NCBI RefSeq assembly: GCF_019797745.1
Contig: NZ_VOSI01000004.1
Span: forward strand, 1-64,000
Length of the DNA: 64,000 nucleotides
Source: Edaphocola aurantiacus
Lineage (GTDB): Bacteria; Bacteroidota; Bacteroidia; Chitinophagales; Chitinophagaceae
Direction of reading: 5' to 3'
Part shown: in pieces, positions 51,203-60,914 of the stretch
How the letters are laid out: the number at the start of each line of letters is the position of its first letter
How positions within the stretch are numbered: the stretch's first letter is position 1
Notes under the pieces: model-generated
Seen by the model: the letters and a program-made list of their open reading frames with translations, nothing else
What the model was told of the DNA's origin: nothing
Databases searched by the model: none
Program-made: the position numbers and the translations under genes

Positions 51203-53116
51203 TTAATGTAATTTCACGGAAAGGTCAATCTGGTATCCTTCAGGATAGTGATTGTCTATCGTAACATCTGCGTTCAGCTTTTGAATGCGCTGCGTCATAT
51301 TGTCCAGCCCTATACCATTGGACGATTGCTCCGACCATCCGCTTCCATTGTCTTTATAAATGATATTCAGTTTATCTTTCTGATTGCTGAAAAGGAGATC
51401 AATCCTGCTGAACTCTGCATGCTTCAGGGTATTGGTAATGCACTCCTGTAATACTGCCTTCAGCTGAGAGAACTGGTAGTGGCTTAAGAAGCGCTTATCA
51501 TCTGCTTTTTCATGTATCTGGTACTGAAATTCACCTACTATACTCAGCTTTTCCAGTGTCGCCCTGATATTGCTGATCAGGTCCGCAACAGAATATTGTT
51601 TATCCGATTTCAGGTCATGTGCCAGACTCCGTATCAGTTCCATAGTATGATCAATATGGTGTTCCAGTTCACTCTTGTCGGACAGGCCTTCTCCCGCCCG
51701 TTTGGCTTTTGCCAGTGTTTTGGCATATAACAGTGCCGGGTTGGCCTCATCATGTATATTCCGTGCCAGGTTAAGTTTAAACTCCAGGAACTTAGCCTGT
51801 TGCCGCTGGCGTATAATCACAAAAGCAGAAACACCGGCCAGCAGCAGCAGTACAGTGCCAGACCCGATCAGTAATAGCAGCTGATCTGTTCTCTTTTGCT
51901 TGGCCTCTGCTTCTGCCAATACAATTTGCTGGTCTTCCACTTTCGCCATTGCATACATCATATCGCTGGCCTCGGTCACCGTAGTGGACATAAATTCTTC
52001 GCCGATTTCTATGGCTCGCCTCAGAGTATCAATGCATGCTACGTAATTACCCTGGTTATATAATGCTCTTGCTTTATACTTGGTCACTATATAATGATCC
52101 CAGGTACTTCTGTTTTGATTAAACTCTCCTTCTAGCAGCTTTATATAATGTGCCGTACTATCAATGTTCGCTTCCTCCAGAAAGAATACCGTTTTGTTAT
52201 CGATAACCTTGAACTTAAGATAGCTTTTTAAATATTCTGGGGTACCCTCATAATCAGCCAGTGCCTGCATTTGCTCGATGGCATTCCAGATCAGTTTACG
52301 GTCATTTGTAGACACCCCTTTTTCGTACAGTAACTTAACCTGCGCATTTCGAAGCGCAGCTATAGCAAGCAGGTTTTTAGAGTTGTTCTGTTGTACATTG
52401 GTCAGCGCTTTGTTTATCGCATCAGTGATTTCTTGTCCGCTGATGCTGTCCTGCTCATGATAGGCAGCCTTACCCATATAGATCAGTAGATTGCCCGTTC
52501 TTATTAAGGTAGCACTATCCAGGCGTTGGTTGACAACTGCAGCGGGAAGTCCTAGTATATAGGTCCTGTTCTCTTTATACAAGTCCAGCGTGCGGTGATA
52601 GGAGTTCTTGCCATTATAATAGTCGGTCAGGAACATAAGCGGACTTATGGAGTTTTTACTGCGACTTGTTTTGGCCTGCGCCATCATTTTCTCTGCGTAA
52701 TAAAGCATTTGCCCATCTCTTCCGGACATTTTTGCCTGATTACTTAAGATAGCATAGTATTCTTGCTTATATAAATCATTATAATTATTATTCCATACAA
52801 TTTTCCGGTAAGGACTCATGATATCGAGGATATCCTTGTTCTTGAATAATACATGCTTGAATGTCAATAACTGCATTGTTTCCTGTACCGCATCCAGATA
52901 CTCTTTTTCTTTCAGTGCCCCTTTCTGATACCGAATGTAAAGGTTATTCAAAACCCTGGTAGCAGAGTCTTCTTTGCTTTGTGCCAAGGACCTTCCCATG
53001 CCGGCAAATATGAAGGCTATAACTGCTGCTAATGCAATCAGCCCTCGCCGTCTGCTGCCAGCGATAGTACTTCTTAAATTGTTTTTTCTGTGCTGAGTTT
53101 GTGCTGTTGCAAACAT
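51203..53116 (-). CDS. Sensor histidine kinase of the HisKA_3/NarX type
   Basis: A 637-residue membrane kinase. An N-terminal hydrophobic segment (GLIALAAVIAFIFAGMGRSLA) is a signal or first helix; residues ~50-420 are helical and TPR-like and should be periplasmic; a membrane helix (LLLLIGSGTVLLLLAGVSAFVII) precedes the kinase. The phospho-acceptor region reads LARNIHDEANPALLY, which keeps the IHDE motif but lacks the usual hydrophobic residues after it. The ATPase has QECITNTLKHAEFSRIDLL, DNGSGW and GIGLDNMTQRI. It pairs with the regulator downstream. Alternative later starts are possible. Confidence 0.9.
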   Translation of the reverse strand: MFATAQTQHRKNNLRSTIAGSRRRGLIALAAVIAFIFAGMGRSLAQSKEDSATRVLNNLYIRYQKGALKEKEYLDAVQETMQLLTFKHVLFKNKDILDIMSPYRKIVWNNNYNDLYKQEYYAILSNQAKMSGRDGQMLYYAEKMMAQAKTSRSKNSISPLMFLTDYYNGKNSYHRTLDLYKENRTYILGLPAAVVNQRLDSATLIRTGNLLIYMGKAAYHEQDSISGQEITDAINKALTNVQQNNSKNLLAIAALRNAQVKLLYEKGVSTNDRKLIWNAIEQMQALADYEGTPEYLKSYLKFKVIDNKTVFFLEEANIDSTAHYIKLLEGEFNQNRSTWDHYIVTKYKARALYNQGNYVACIDTLRRAIEIGEEFMSTTVTEASDMMYAMAKVEDQQIVLAEAEAKQKRTDQLLLLIGSGTVLLLLAGVSAFVIIRQRQQAKFLEFKLNLARNIHDEANPALLYAKTLAKAKRAGEGLSDKSELEHHIDHTMELIRSLAHDLKSDKQYSVADLISNIRATLEKLSIVGEFQYQIHEKADDKRFLSHYQFSQLKAVLQECITNTLKHAEFSRIDLLFSNQKDKLNIIYKDNGSGWSEQSSNGIGLDNMTQRIQKLNADVTIDNHYPEGYQIDLSVKLH

Positions 53117-53659
53117 AAAAATGACTGTGTATGAATTGAAGTACTTTAAATCCGGTCAATATTGCATTCAGGTCATAAAGGTAAGCCCTCGGGGTATTTT
53201 CGAAGAATCCGATTGTGTTTTCTGAATATAAGTATTGAACAAGTACAATATGATTTAGGCCAATAGTGGGCGAAAGATACAAATCCGAAGCATTTTCTCC
53301 ATATCGTAATCTCCGAAAGTATAATAATTCGATCTGATTCAATAATTAAAATATTATGTACTAATCATATTCCTTCTGATCCGGTGCCTGTTTTTGTCCT
53401 CTCTTAATGCCGGACAAGGGGTTTTGTACATAGTGTTAATGCCTGAGTGCGGAATGTTCAATAAGACAATTCGACTTGTTCGTAAGTTTTTAACCGCCTT
53501 CGTTTCCCGCTCTACTTTTGATACATAACACCTTGGAAAAATACACAGTGGCCCCGCATAAAAATGTGATGATGACCGTCTTTTCAGACTACATCTATGT
53601 ATCAGTAAACCGCTGCTGTGCTTGTTCTAACCTTTATTGTATTACTCAATTTTTTCTCT
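53117..53659. other. 543-bp divergent intergenic region
   Basis: AT-rich region between the kinase (minus) and the giant T9SS gene (plus). The only recognised signal is a -7 element TACTTTTG at 53513-53520, which would leave an untranslated leader of about 134 nt before ATG 53660. No gene or clear hairpin was found. Confidence 0.5.
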
Positions 53660-56600
53660 ATGAAACGAAATCTACTTTGGAAGGTACTGGCGGTTAACCT
53701 GTCATTGAGTATTCCGACACTGGCACAAAATCCGGGCGGAGTACCTGTTACGGCATGGTACCGGGCCGATGTGGTATCCAGCTTATTTTCAGATGCGGGC
53801 ATTACGAGTGCCGGCAACAACACGACAATACAGCAATGGAACGAATACCAGGGCACCGGGTTTAACCTGCTCCAGTCAACAGCAGGCAGCAGACCTGTGT
53901 TTTCCGCAAGCACTACACTTGCCAACTTTAACCCTACCGTTACATTTGACGGAAGCAATGACTGGATGCAGTTCAGTGCGGGTACCGGTGTCAACATCAT
54001 TGACCGGGTCAACGGATCGCTCTATGCAGCGGGGTATGTAAATGTTTTGAAAAGAAATGGCTTTCTCGGCTTCCATTCTTCTATGGATTATCCGGGACTG
54101 CACCTTTTTTCGAACACAAACCAGGTACTGTTCTTTACCGGAGGGCCAGGATACCAGGGCTTAAGTCCCAATGCGCTGAAAGCAAATATGTATTTTAATG
54201 CTGGATCGGGATGGCAGAATGGTGGCGGTACCAATGCAAACTATGCTGCAGCTACTGTATCCATGAACGGAGACCGTGCCGATTATATCGGGTCTCAGTT
54301 AAATAATGCTAATCAGAGTACCGGCGCACGCGATCTGCGTATCGGTGCCGATGATAACTATGGTTCATTCAGCGGTCAGCTGAATGAGATATTGGTTTTT
54401 GAAGACAGGCTTACTGCTGCTCAGACCGATCAGCTGGAAAGCTATCTGGCTATTAAATACGGTACTACGTACGCAAGTGGTACTAAAGATTATAAAAACG
54501 CAGCAGGTGTTGCAGTATGGACTGCCGCCGCACATACCGGGTATAAAAGCAATATTGCCGGTATCGCCCGTGACGATAATGGTGCATTACATCAAAAGCA
54601 ATCCTGGAGCACCAATACGGGTACACAGGTGCTGATCGGTACTACCGGCATGGCCAATACTAATGCTGCGAATGCAAGCGGACTGAGTAATGGTCAATAC
54701 CTGATCTGGGGCGATAACGGACTGGCTAAAGTGCCTACGGTTTCCTTTACCGGAAGTGGTCTGAGCCATCGTTTCGCTGCAGTATGGCAGGTGCAGAATA
54801 CAGGTACTGTAGGTACGGTAAGAGTGGCCTGGCCGCAAGGCTTAACCAATCTGAGCCTGATCCAGAGTACAGATGCGACTTTTGCAACCGGTAATGCGAT
54901 TACTGGTATGACTGCTAACTCCACTACCATAAACGGGGTGGTATACAATTATGCAGATGTAACCCTGACCAACGGTCAGTACTTTACATTCGGTGCGAAA
55001 CTGGCAGGCCCTGGTGGGGTAACTACCGGCTTACTCATGTGGCATAAAGCCGATGACGGTACGGCTGCTGCCGGGCAGAAAAATATCTGGAAAGACATAT
55101 CCGGTAACGGAAGAGATGTAATCCAGACCAATAATGCTACTTATCAGCCTGCACTGGTGACCAATGCCAGCTATACGGCCAATAACAGAAACTATACGTT
55201 CAACTTTAATCCATTCTACTATTTCGATGGAACGAACGATTTCTTCTACAGACTTAATGATAACTACTTCCCGACTACTACCAGTCCGGGTTCTGCTTAT
55301 GGCGTCATGCTCAACTCTACAGTGGGCGGATGGCGTACTCCATACGGTTGGGGCGATGATGATCCTAACCTGGTAAGAGGAGATAACGCGTATTATCTGA
55401 CCCGCGATAACGGAACGGTATTGAATACTAATAGTTCGGTTACCTTAAATACCAAACCGGCTCATATCGGCGGCATGTCCTGGCGTGGCAGCACCAATGG
55501 GATGTATATGAACATAGACGGACAACTGTTCTCTACACCATCATATAATGTCGGTAGTGTAAATAGTGCGGCTAATTTTGCTATCGGTTCAGAAGGGTAT
55601 AACCTTACCGCAACCGGGTATGAGCAATACCAGGGCGCCATGTCAGAAGTATTTGCCTACAGTGTAGACCACCAGAATTCTGGTGGTGATGAAAAGCAAA
55701 GAATCAATTCTTACCTCGCCCTTAAATATGGTATAACCTTAAAAAATGATGCCGGTACCAATACCACGAACTACCTGAGCAGTACTTCAGTAGTGGTTTG
55801 GGATACCACCATCAATAATGGGTATAACAACAGCATTGCCGGTCTGGTTAATGATGAAAACAGTGCATTAAATCAGAAACAATCCCGTAGTAACGTTAGC
55901 GGACAGCAAGTCCTGGTCGGTACTACTGGTCTTGCCAATACCAATGCATCAAACAGTGCTGCCCTGACTAACGGTCAGTACCTGATCTGGGGCGACAATG
56001 GTCTGGCTAAAGCGCTTTCTACACCATTGACTGGCATATCAGGACTCAACCTGCGTTTCGCAGCCATCTGGAAAGTACAAAATACAAATACAGTTGGCAC
56101 CGTACGCGTAGCATGGCCTGCCGGTATTGTAAACCTTTCGCTGATCCAGAGTATCGATGCTGTATTTGATGCAAGTGATGTGAGAACGGATATGAGCGTG
56201 AATACACAAACCATAAATGGTGTGGTATACAACTATGCAGATGTTACACTGACAAACGGAAATTACTTCACTTTCGGAGGCTATATCGCTGGTCCGGGTG
56301 GTGTAGGCACCGATCTGTCTTTGTGGTATAAAGCCGACAACGGTGTGACTACAGATGCGAATAAGATGGTTACTGAATGGGCTACCACAACTACCAATGC
56401 GGTGAATCTGACACCAAGTGGTACTGCTGTACTGCCTTATAATGATCAGACAACTTATACCAGCACCTGGAACTTTAATCCTACCGTTAGTTTTGATGGT
56501 ACAAACAATTATTTACGTAACAACACTACCGCTTACTTAAATACTGCAGGTTCTGTTCACTACATCGTAGTTGCCAGAAACCCGCAGCGTAATACTGCTA

Positions 56601-59600
56601 CCCGCAGTCTTTTTGCCATAGCTGGTAATGATGATGGATTCTTCTATTCCGGAGCAGGTAGTAATACAGCAATCCCTGCAATCGGTAACAACTACAATGT
56701 AGCTGCTGCTGCCATAGCTACTCCGAATAACTTTGGTATCTATTCTGCAATATTACCAAAGACCGGTAGCCCTGCCAATCAGAGAGGATTCTATAATGGC
56801 CTGATGAAGGTGTACCCATCACCATATCCGTATACCGGGGGTAACTATTCGCTGCCTACTACTGGTGCTTATATCGGTGCAGACGGTACAACCGGCGATA
56901 ACTTTAGTGGTGATATTGCCGAAGTGGTATTGTATCACAATCCTACCGGCGGTGATATGACCAATGCAGATCTGTCCAGAATTCATAGTTATCTGGCACT
57001 GAAGTATGGCATTACCCTGGATCAGACCAGCGCACAAAATTATGTGAGCTCTTCCAGTGCAGTGATATGGGATGCAGCGACTACAAATGTTGGCTATAAT
57101 AGTAACATTGCCGGTATCGGTAGAGATGACGTAGGTTCCTTAAATCAAAAACAATCGAGAAGTGTCAATGCAGGCCAGCAGGTACTGGTAAGTACTACCG
57201 GTCTGGAAAGCACTAATGCAGCTAACTCCGGGTTAATGACCAACGGTCAGTTCCTGATCTGGGGTGATAATAATCTGGCTAAAGCGCCTACGGTATCTAT
57301 TGCCGGCATTACTGGTGTAAACTATCGTTTCGGATCGATCTGGAAAGTACAGAATACCGGTACTGTGGGAACAGTACGTGTAGCATGGCCTAAAGGATAT
57401 GCTAATCTGAAGCTGATCCAGAGTACTGATGAAACCATCTCTTCTTCTGATGTAATCACTGATATGATCAGCAGCCAGGTAGTAAATGGCGTAGAATATA
57501 ACTATGCAGATGTTACCCTTGCCAATGGCCAGTACTTCACCTTTGCAGCTTTCATCCAGGCTCCGGGCGGGGTTACCAATAACCTCAGCTACTGGTACAG
57601 AGCAGATAAATTTGCAGAATCTGCGGCTACAGGTTCGAGTGTAACTTCATGGACAGACTTTACTTCCGGTACTGTTTCCGCGCAGTTAGGCGATAATGCA
57701 CAGCCGGTTTCGACACTGGGCGGCAGCACATATTTTAACTATAACCCTGGTGTTAAGTTTACCTCCGCAAACCAGTCTCTGGGCAATCTGAATGTACAAA
57801 CGGTTACCAGTCTGAACTATGACATCTTCACCCTGACCAAAGAAGGCGTATCTCCTGGTGCTAATGGCAGAATCTTCAGTGCCCTGGTGAATAATGCAGA
57901 CCAGAGCGGAAGCATTAACTATTGGGATGGTATCGGTATCCTGGCCGACCAGCGTATCGAACGTATGAATGTTGGATACAGCAACAGATACCTTGCTAAT
58001 CCTGGCAGTATCTTGTACTCCACAAATAGTCCGAGTATCATGTACAATAAATTCAGCGATATCGATGTATCGAAAGGGGTGAATGGCGCCGCTAATGGTA
58101 CTGCAGGCACCAACTCGGCAAGAGGTCAATTCAATGGTGGTCATGCATTCGGTTCTACACAGTTCTCCAGCAATGGTAGTGATAATGCCGGCTTTACCGG
58201 CGACCTGGGTGAGGTAATCATTTATGGTAATGGTAATATTACTCCTGCGGAAAGAAACAAAGTAGAATCTTACCTGGCGATCAAATATGGTATTACCCTG
58301 CAGAGCAGCAACAACTACACAACTGCTCAGAATGTAGTAGTATGGAATGCCGCAACCAACGCCACCTATTACCACAATGTGGCCGGTGTGGGTTACGATT
58401 ATATCTCTGCATTACTGCAGAAACAAAGCCGCAGCCAGATGGCAAATGCCAACAATCAGGTGATTATGGGCCTGGGAGAGATCGACTCTACCAACGACCT
58501 GAACCCTGCAACACTGACTGATGGTCAGTTCCTGTTATGGGGCGACAATGGCAATACGCAAGCTATGACCAATACAGCGACCACTTACACTGCATTTAAC
58601 TATGCAGGTGGTACAAACAATGCACGTCGTATGAACCGTGTATGGAAAGTACAGAATACCAATGTGGCTAACGAGATGCTGATCCGCTTCCCTGTAGCTT
58701 CGGTAGGTACCACTACACTGCCTCTGGGCGATGCTTGTGGCAGCTATGCGATCCTGTTTGCAAATGACAGTACCTTTACGAATAACCTGACCGTTTTGCC
58801 GCTTACCGTTAACGGAACGGACTATGACGTAACCCATGCTTTCCCGAACGGAACCAGCTTCTTCACATTTGCTAAACTGACCCCACTGGCCAATGGCGTG
58901 GTATACCTGCCTGCGGTAACAGAAACTACAGACCAGTATAACAATAACTGTGGAGTAGGTGAGTGGATCCAGTATTATCAGACTGGTAACCCGACACAAA
59001 AAATGCTGGGTATGGCCGGATATACAACTACAGAGTTAAACAACTTCGATGTTGTGATTACACCAGAAGGTATCGGCTACGATGATGGTACCCGCACAAC
59101 CAACCTGATGCCTCGTATTACTACCGTCGTAAACGGTAATGCCGGAGCATTATCAACCGGTAAAGTAAGAATATACTACAGCCAGAGCGAAATGAATGCA
59201 ACTATTGTACCGGGTGCGGTAACCAACAGCTGGTTTAAATACGAAGGTAATGCAGATTCAGTGCTGACCGATGTGTACAGTGATGGTGTATTCCTGACTG
59301 GTAAAGCTGTTGCGATCACTCCGGATGCAACAGGCGTAGAAAATGGCGTGAGCTATGTAGAGTTCCATAACATCAATTCCTTCTACAGCTTTGTATACCT
59401 GTCTTCTACAGAAAATGTACAGACTGTGTTGCCGGTTCAGCTGACTACCTTTACCGCAACCAAAGGACAAGGTAAGGTTGTATTAGACTGGACTACAGCC
59501 AGCGAGCAGCATAACAAAGGTTTCGCAGTAGAGCATAGTACTGATGCCCGCAACTGGAATACTATCGGTTTTGTCAATAGCCTGGCTGCTTCTGGTAACA

Positions 59601-59971
59601 GCAATGCAGCATTGCAATACGCATTTACCCATAAAGAACCTGTGAACGGTAATAACTTCTATCGCCTGAAGCAAACAGACTTTGACGGTAACTATGTATA
59701 CAGCCCGGTTAGAATGGTCGGCTTTGCACAAACCGAAAATACAATCCGCATCCTGCCTAACCCTGTCCGCAGTGAGTTATGGATTCAGGGGCTGAGTGGC
59801 AGCAACAAGATTGTAATTACCAATGCTACCGGACAGGTTATGGTAACAATTAAAACGGATAATGTAGCCAGCCATATGGTCAACATGGGTCACTATGCAC
59901 CGGGCTTATACATCATCTCCGTAGTGAAAGAGAATGGTGTGAGGAGCAGTTATAAAGTGATTAAAGAATAA
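53660..59971 (+). CDS. Giant modular T9SS cell-surface protein (four LamG/DUF8202-like modules)
   Basis: A 2103-residue exported protein: signal peptide MKRNLLWKVLAVNLSLSIPTLA. Four modules of ~425 residues begin with GGV...WY/WHKAD (bases 53734, 55007, 56291, 57560). Each has a LamG-like jelly roll (FNPTVTFDGSN, LNEILVFEDRLT, YLAIKYG) and then a second conserved half (YNSNIAGI.RDD, LNQKQSRS, GQ.LIWGDN, GTVGTVRVAWP, YADVTL.NGQYFTF), which resembles DUF8202. The tail has a LPVQLTTFTATK FN3-like domain and a T9SS sorting domain (RILPNPVRSELWI). It is probably a surface adhesin. The start at 53660 is chosen for its signal peptide. Confidence 0.9.
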   Translation: MKRNLLWKVLAVNLSLSIPTLAQNPGGVPVTAWYRADVVSSLFSDAGITSAGNNTTIQQWNEYQGTGFNLLQSTAGSRPVFSASTTLANFNPTVTFDGSNDWMQFSAGTGVNIIDRVNGSLYAAGYVNVLKRNGFLGFHSSMDYPGLHLFSNTNQVLFFTGGPGYQGLSPNALKANMYFNAGSGWQNGGGTNANYAAATVSMNGDRADYIGSQLNNANQSTGARDLRIGADDNYGSFSGQLNEILVFEDRLTAAQTDQLESYLAIKYGTTYASGTKDYKNAAGVAVWTAAAHTGYKSNIAGIARDDNGALHQKQSWSTNTGTQVLIGTTGMANTNAANASGLSNGQYLIWGDNGLAKVPTVSFTGSGLSHRFAAVWQVQNTGTVGTVRVAWPQGLTNLSLIQSTDATFATGNAITGMTANSTTINGVVYNYADVTLTNGQYFTFGAKLAGPGGVTTGLLMWHKADDGTAAAGQKNIWKDISGNGRDVIQTNNATYQPALVTNASYTANNRNYTFNFNPFYYFDGTNDFFYRLNDNYFPTTTSPGSAYGVMLNSTVGGWRTPYGWGDDDPNLVRGDNAYYLTRDNGTVLNTNSSVTLNTKPAHIGGMSWRGSTNGMYMNIDGQLFSTPSYNVGSVNSAANFAIGSEGYNLTATGYEQYQGAMSEVFAYSVDHQNSGGDEKQRINSYLALKYGITLKNDAGTNTTNYLSSTSVVVWDTTINNGYNNSIAGLVNDENSALNQKQSRSNVSGQQVLVGTTGLANTNASNSAALTNGQYLIWGDNGLAKALSTPLTGISGLNLRFAAIWKVQNTNTVGTVRVAWPAGIVNLSLIQSIDAVFDASDVRTDMSVNTQTINGVVYNYADVTLTNGNYFTFGGYIAGPGGVGTDLSLWYKADNGVTTDANKMVTEWATTTTNAVNLTPSGTAVLPYNDQTTYTSTWNFNPTVSFDGTNNYLRNNTTAYLNTAGSVHYIVVARNPQRNTATRSLFAIAGNDDGFFYSGAGSNTAIPAIGNNYNVAAAAIATPNNFGIYSAILPKTGSPANQRGFYNGLMKVYPSPYPYTGGNYSLPTTGAYIGADGTTGDNFSGDIAEVVLYHNPTGGDMTNADLSRIHSYLALKYGITLDQTSAQNYVSSSSAVIWDAATTNVGYNSNIAGIGRDDVGSLNQKQSRSVNAGQQVLVSTTGLESTNAANSGLMTNGQFLIWGDNNLAKAPTVSIAGITGVNYRFGSIWKVQNTGTVGTVRVAWPKGYANLKLIQSTDETISSSDVITDMISSQVVNGVEYNYADVTLANGQYFTFAAFIQAPGGVTNNLSYWYRADKFAESAATGSSVTSWTDFTSGTVSAQLGDNAQPVSTLGGSTYFNYNPGVKFTSANQSLGNLNVQTVTSLNYDIFTLTKEGVSPGANGRIFSALVNNADQSGSINYWDGIGILADQRIERMNVGYSNRYLANPGSILYSTNSPSIMYNKFSDIDVSKGVNGAANGTAGTNSARGQFNGGHAFGSTQFSSNGSDNAGFTGDLGEVIIYGNGNITPAERNKVESYLAIKYGITLQSSNNYTTAQNVVVWNAATNATYYHNVAGVGYDYISALLQKQSRSQMANANNQVIMGLGEIDSTNDLNPATLTDGQFLLWGDNGNTQAMTNTATTYTAFNYAGGTNNARRMNRVWKVQNTNVANEMLIRFPVASVGTTTLPLGDACGSYAILFANDSTFTNNLTVLPLTVNGTDYDVTHAFPNGTSFFTFAKLTPLANGVVYLPAVTETTDQYNNNCGVGEWIQYYQTGNPTQKMLGMAGYTTTELNNFDVVITPEGIGYDDGTRTTNLMPRITTVVNGNAGALSTGKVRIYYSQSEMNATIVPGAVTNSWFKYEGNADSVLTDVYSDGVFLTGKAVAITPDATGVENGVSYVEFHNINSFYSFVYLSSTENVQTVLPVQLTTFTATKGQGKVVLDWTTASEQHNKGFAVEHSTDARNWNTIGFVNSLAASGNSNAALQYAFTHKEPVNGNNFYRLKQTDFDGNYVYSPVRMVGFAQTENTIRILPNPVRSELWIQGLSGSNKIVITNATGQVMVTIKTDNVASHMVNMGHYAPGLYIISVVKENGVRSSYKVIKE
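53734..58880 (+). repeat. Four ~1.28-kb tandem coding modules
   Basis: Inside the giant T9SS gene, units begin near 53734, 55007, 56291 and 57560, with the last ending near 58880. The second half of each (SNIAG..RDD to YFTF) is the more conserved; the jelly-roll halves vary more, and the fourth module is the most different. The pattern suggests successive duplication with diversification of the ligand-facing halves. Confidence 0.8.
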
Positions 59972-60010
59972 GCTATAAATTGATATTGCACATACTTTAA
60001 TGCACAAGAC

Positions 60011-60037
60011 AACCCGCCTGCTTATCGCAGGCGGGTT
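60011..60037 (+). terminator. Terminator after the giant T9SS gene
   Basis: Perfect 11-nt arms (60011-60021 and 60027-60037), GC-rich, with T residues after. Confidence 0.9.
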
Positions 60038-60197
60038 TGTTATTTACCGCACTGCGGGAAGTTCTTATGCTATATTCATATAATACGGTACTTTTTGGTA
60101 CCGGTATAAATAAACCATTTTTTTACATAAAGATTAAAACAAGGAGGATTCTAGTTTTAGTGTTTGATTTGTTTCAAATAGTAGAGGAGTGTACCTT

Positions 60198-60228
60198 AAC
60201 AGGCCAGAGCAGCGCATCTGGCCTGTTT
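60198..60228 (+). terminator. Second terminator-like hairpin, no gene assigned
   Basis: Arms aacaggccaga / tctggcctgtt (60198-60208 and 60217-60227) around an 8-nt loop and followed by a T-rich tail. The 160 bp between this and the terminator at 60011 hold only a non-credible short frame. It could end a small RNA, but no TAnnTTTG promoter element is evident in the interval. Confidence 0.6.
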
Positions 60229-60372
60229 ATTTTTAGCCTGCCCAGATATTTTTTTTGTTAAAAAGTGCATTCTGTATTCATACTTGAGTTAAACTGTTAT
60301 ATTTGCTGACTATTAAAAAAATCAAAATGTTACATAACAGTGTGTTAACTAGGAATTAGCCCGAACTGTTTC

Positions 60373-60380
60373 TACATTTG
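60373..60380 (+). promoter_or_regulatory. -7 promoter element of the efflux operon
   Basis: TACATTTG. It precedes the small exported protein gene; the longest frame would start with the TTG inside this element, so a later start is needed. The leader would be about 47-67 nt. Confidence 0.55.
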
Positions 60381-60431
60381 TACCAAAATTACCAAAAGCC
60401 CATTCCGAACTTGACCAGGAAATTCCACATA

Positions 60432-60821
60432 TTGAGCAAGAAGTTCATCGTGATGCTATTGGCGCTTCAGATCATGAATATGAGCGTCTATAGTTCGGGG
60501 TTTTATATTAAAGTCAAAGACGGCAAAGGACATAAGGTATCTATGTTCAACCAGATCGACTCTGTACTGGAGTATCTCGTGGAGATCACTTTCGGTCAGG
60601 TAAATGCGTTTCCTGAACAAGATACGGGCCACCATCATCCTATCAAGCACATCACCAAGACTGCCAAGTTCTTTGATGTAGCAATACAGGAAATCCGACA
60701 ATTCGAATTACAGTCTATTACGGAACATGCTCCTGTAAAATATACAGAGTATACCGATAAATACGATTTTCTTTATTACAAAGAGATCAATCCTCCCCCT
60801 CCCAAATTTAATTTAGTCTAA
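60432..60821 (+). CDS. Small exported His-rich protein leading the metal-efflux operon
   Basis: A 129-residue protein if started at TTG 60432 (MSKKFIVMLLALQIMNMSVYSSG, a good signal peptide); ATG 60453 is the alternative (122 residues). The mature part has no cysteine but has a His cluster (DTGHHHPIKH) and a proline-rich end (YKEINPPPPKFNLV). Position and length recall the small HYC_CC_PP-type proteins that precede heavy-metal efflux genes in Bacteroidota, but the HYC and CC motifs are absent, so membership is doubtful. It may sense or carry metal ions in the periplasm (inference). The TolC-like gene follows after 93 bp. Confidence 0.6.
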   Translation: MSKKFIVMLLALQIMNMSVYSSGFYIKVKDGKGHKVSMFNQIDSVLEYLVEITFGQVNAFPEQDTGHHHPIKHITKTAKFFDVAIQEIRQFELQSITEHAPVKYTEYTDKYDFLYYKEINPPPPKFNLV

Positions 60822-60914
60822 GTATATTTGTAATACGCATATGTGTGTATTATGTTTGTTTTGCTTGTATCTATGGTACAGGTGTATATCTTATATTTAA
60901 TACGATTAAATTAA

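Noticed and set aside
57686-58375. 229-codon minus-strand frame inside the giant T9SS gene
   Set aside because: Antisense to a coding region with clear module homology; no independent support.
60037-60261. 74-codon plus-strand frame
   Set aside because: It spans a terminator hairpin and lacks a signal, domain or plausible start; better seen as non-coding.
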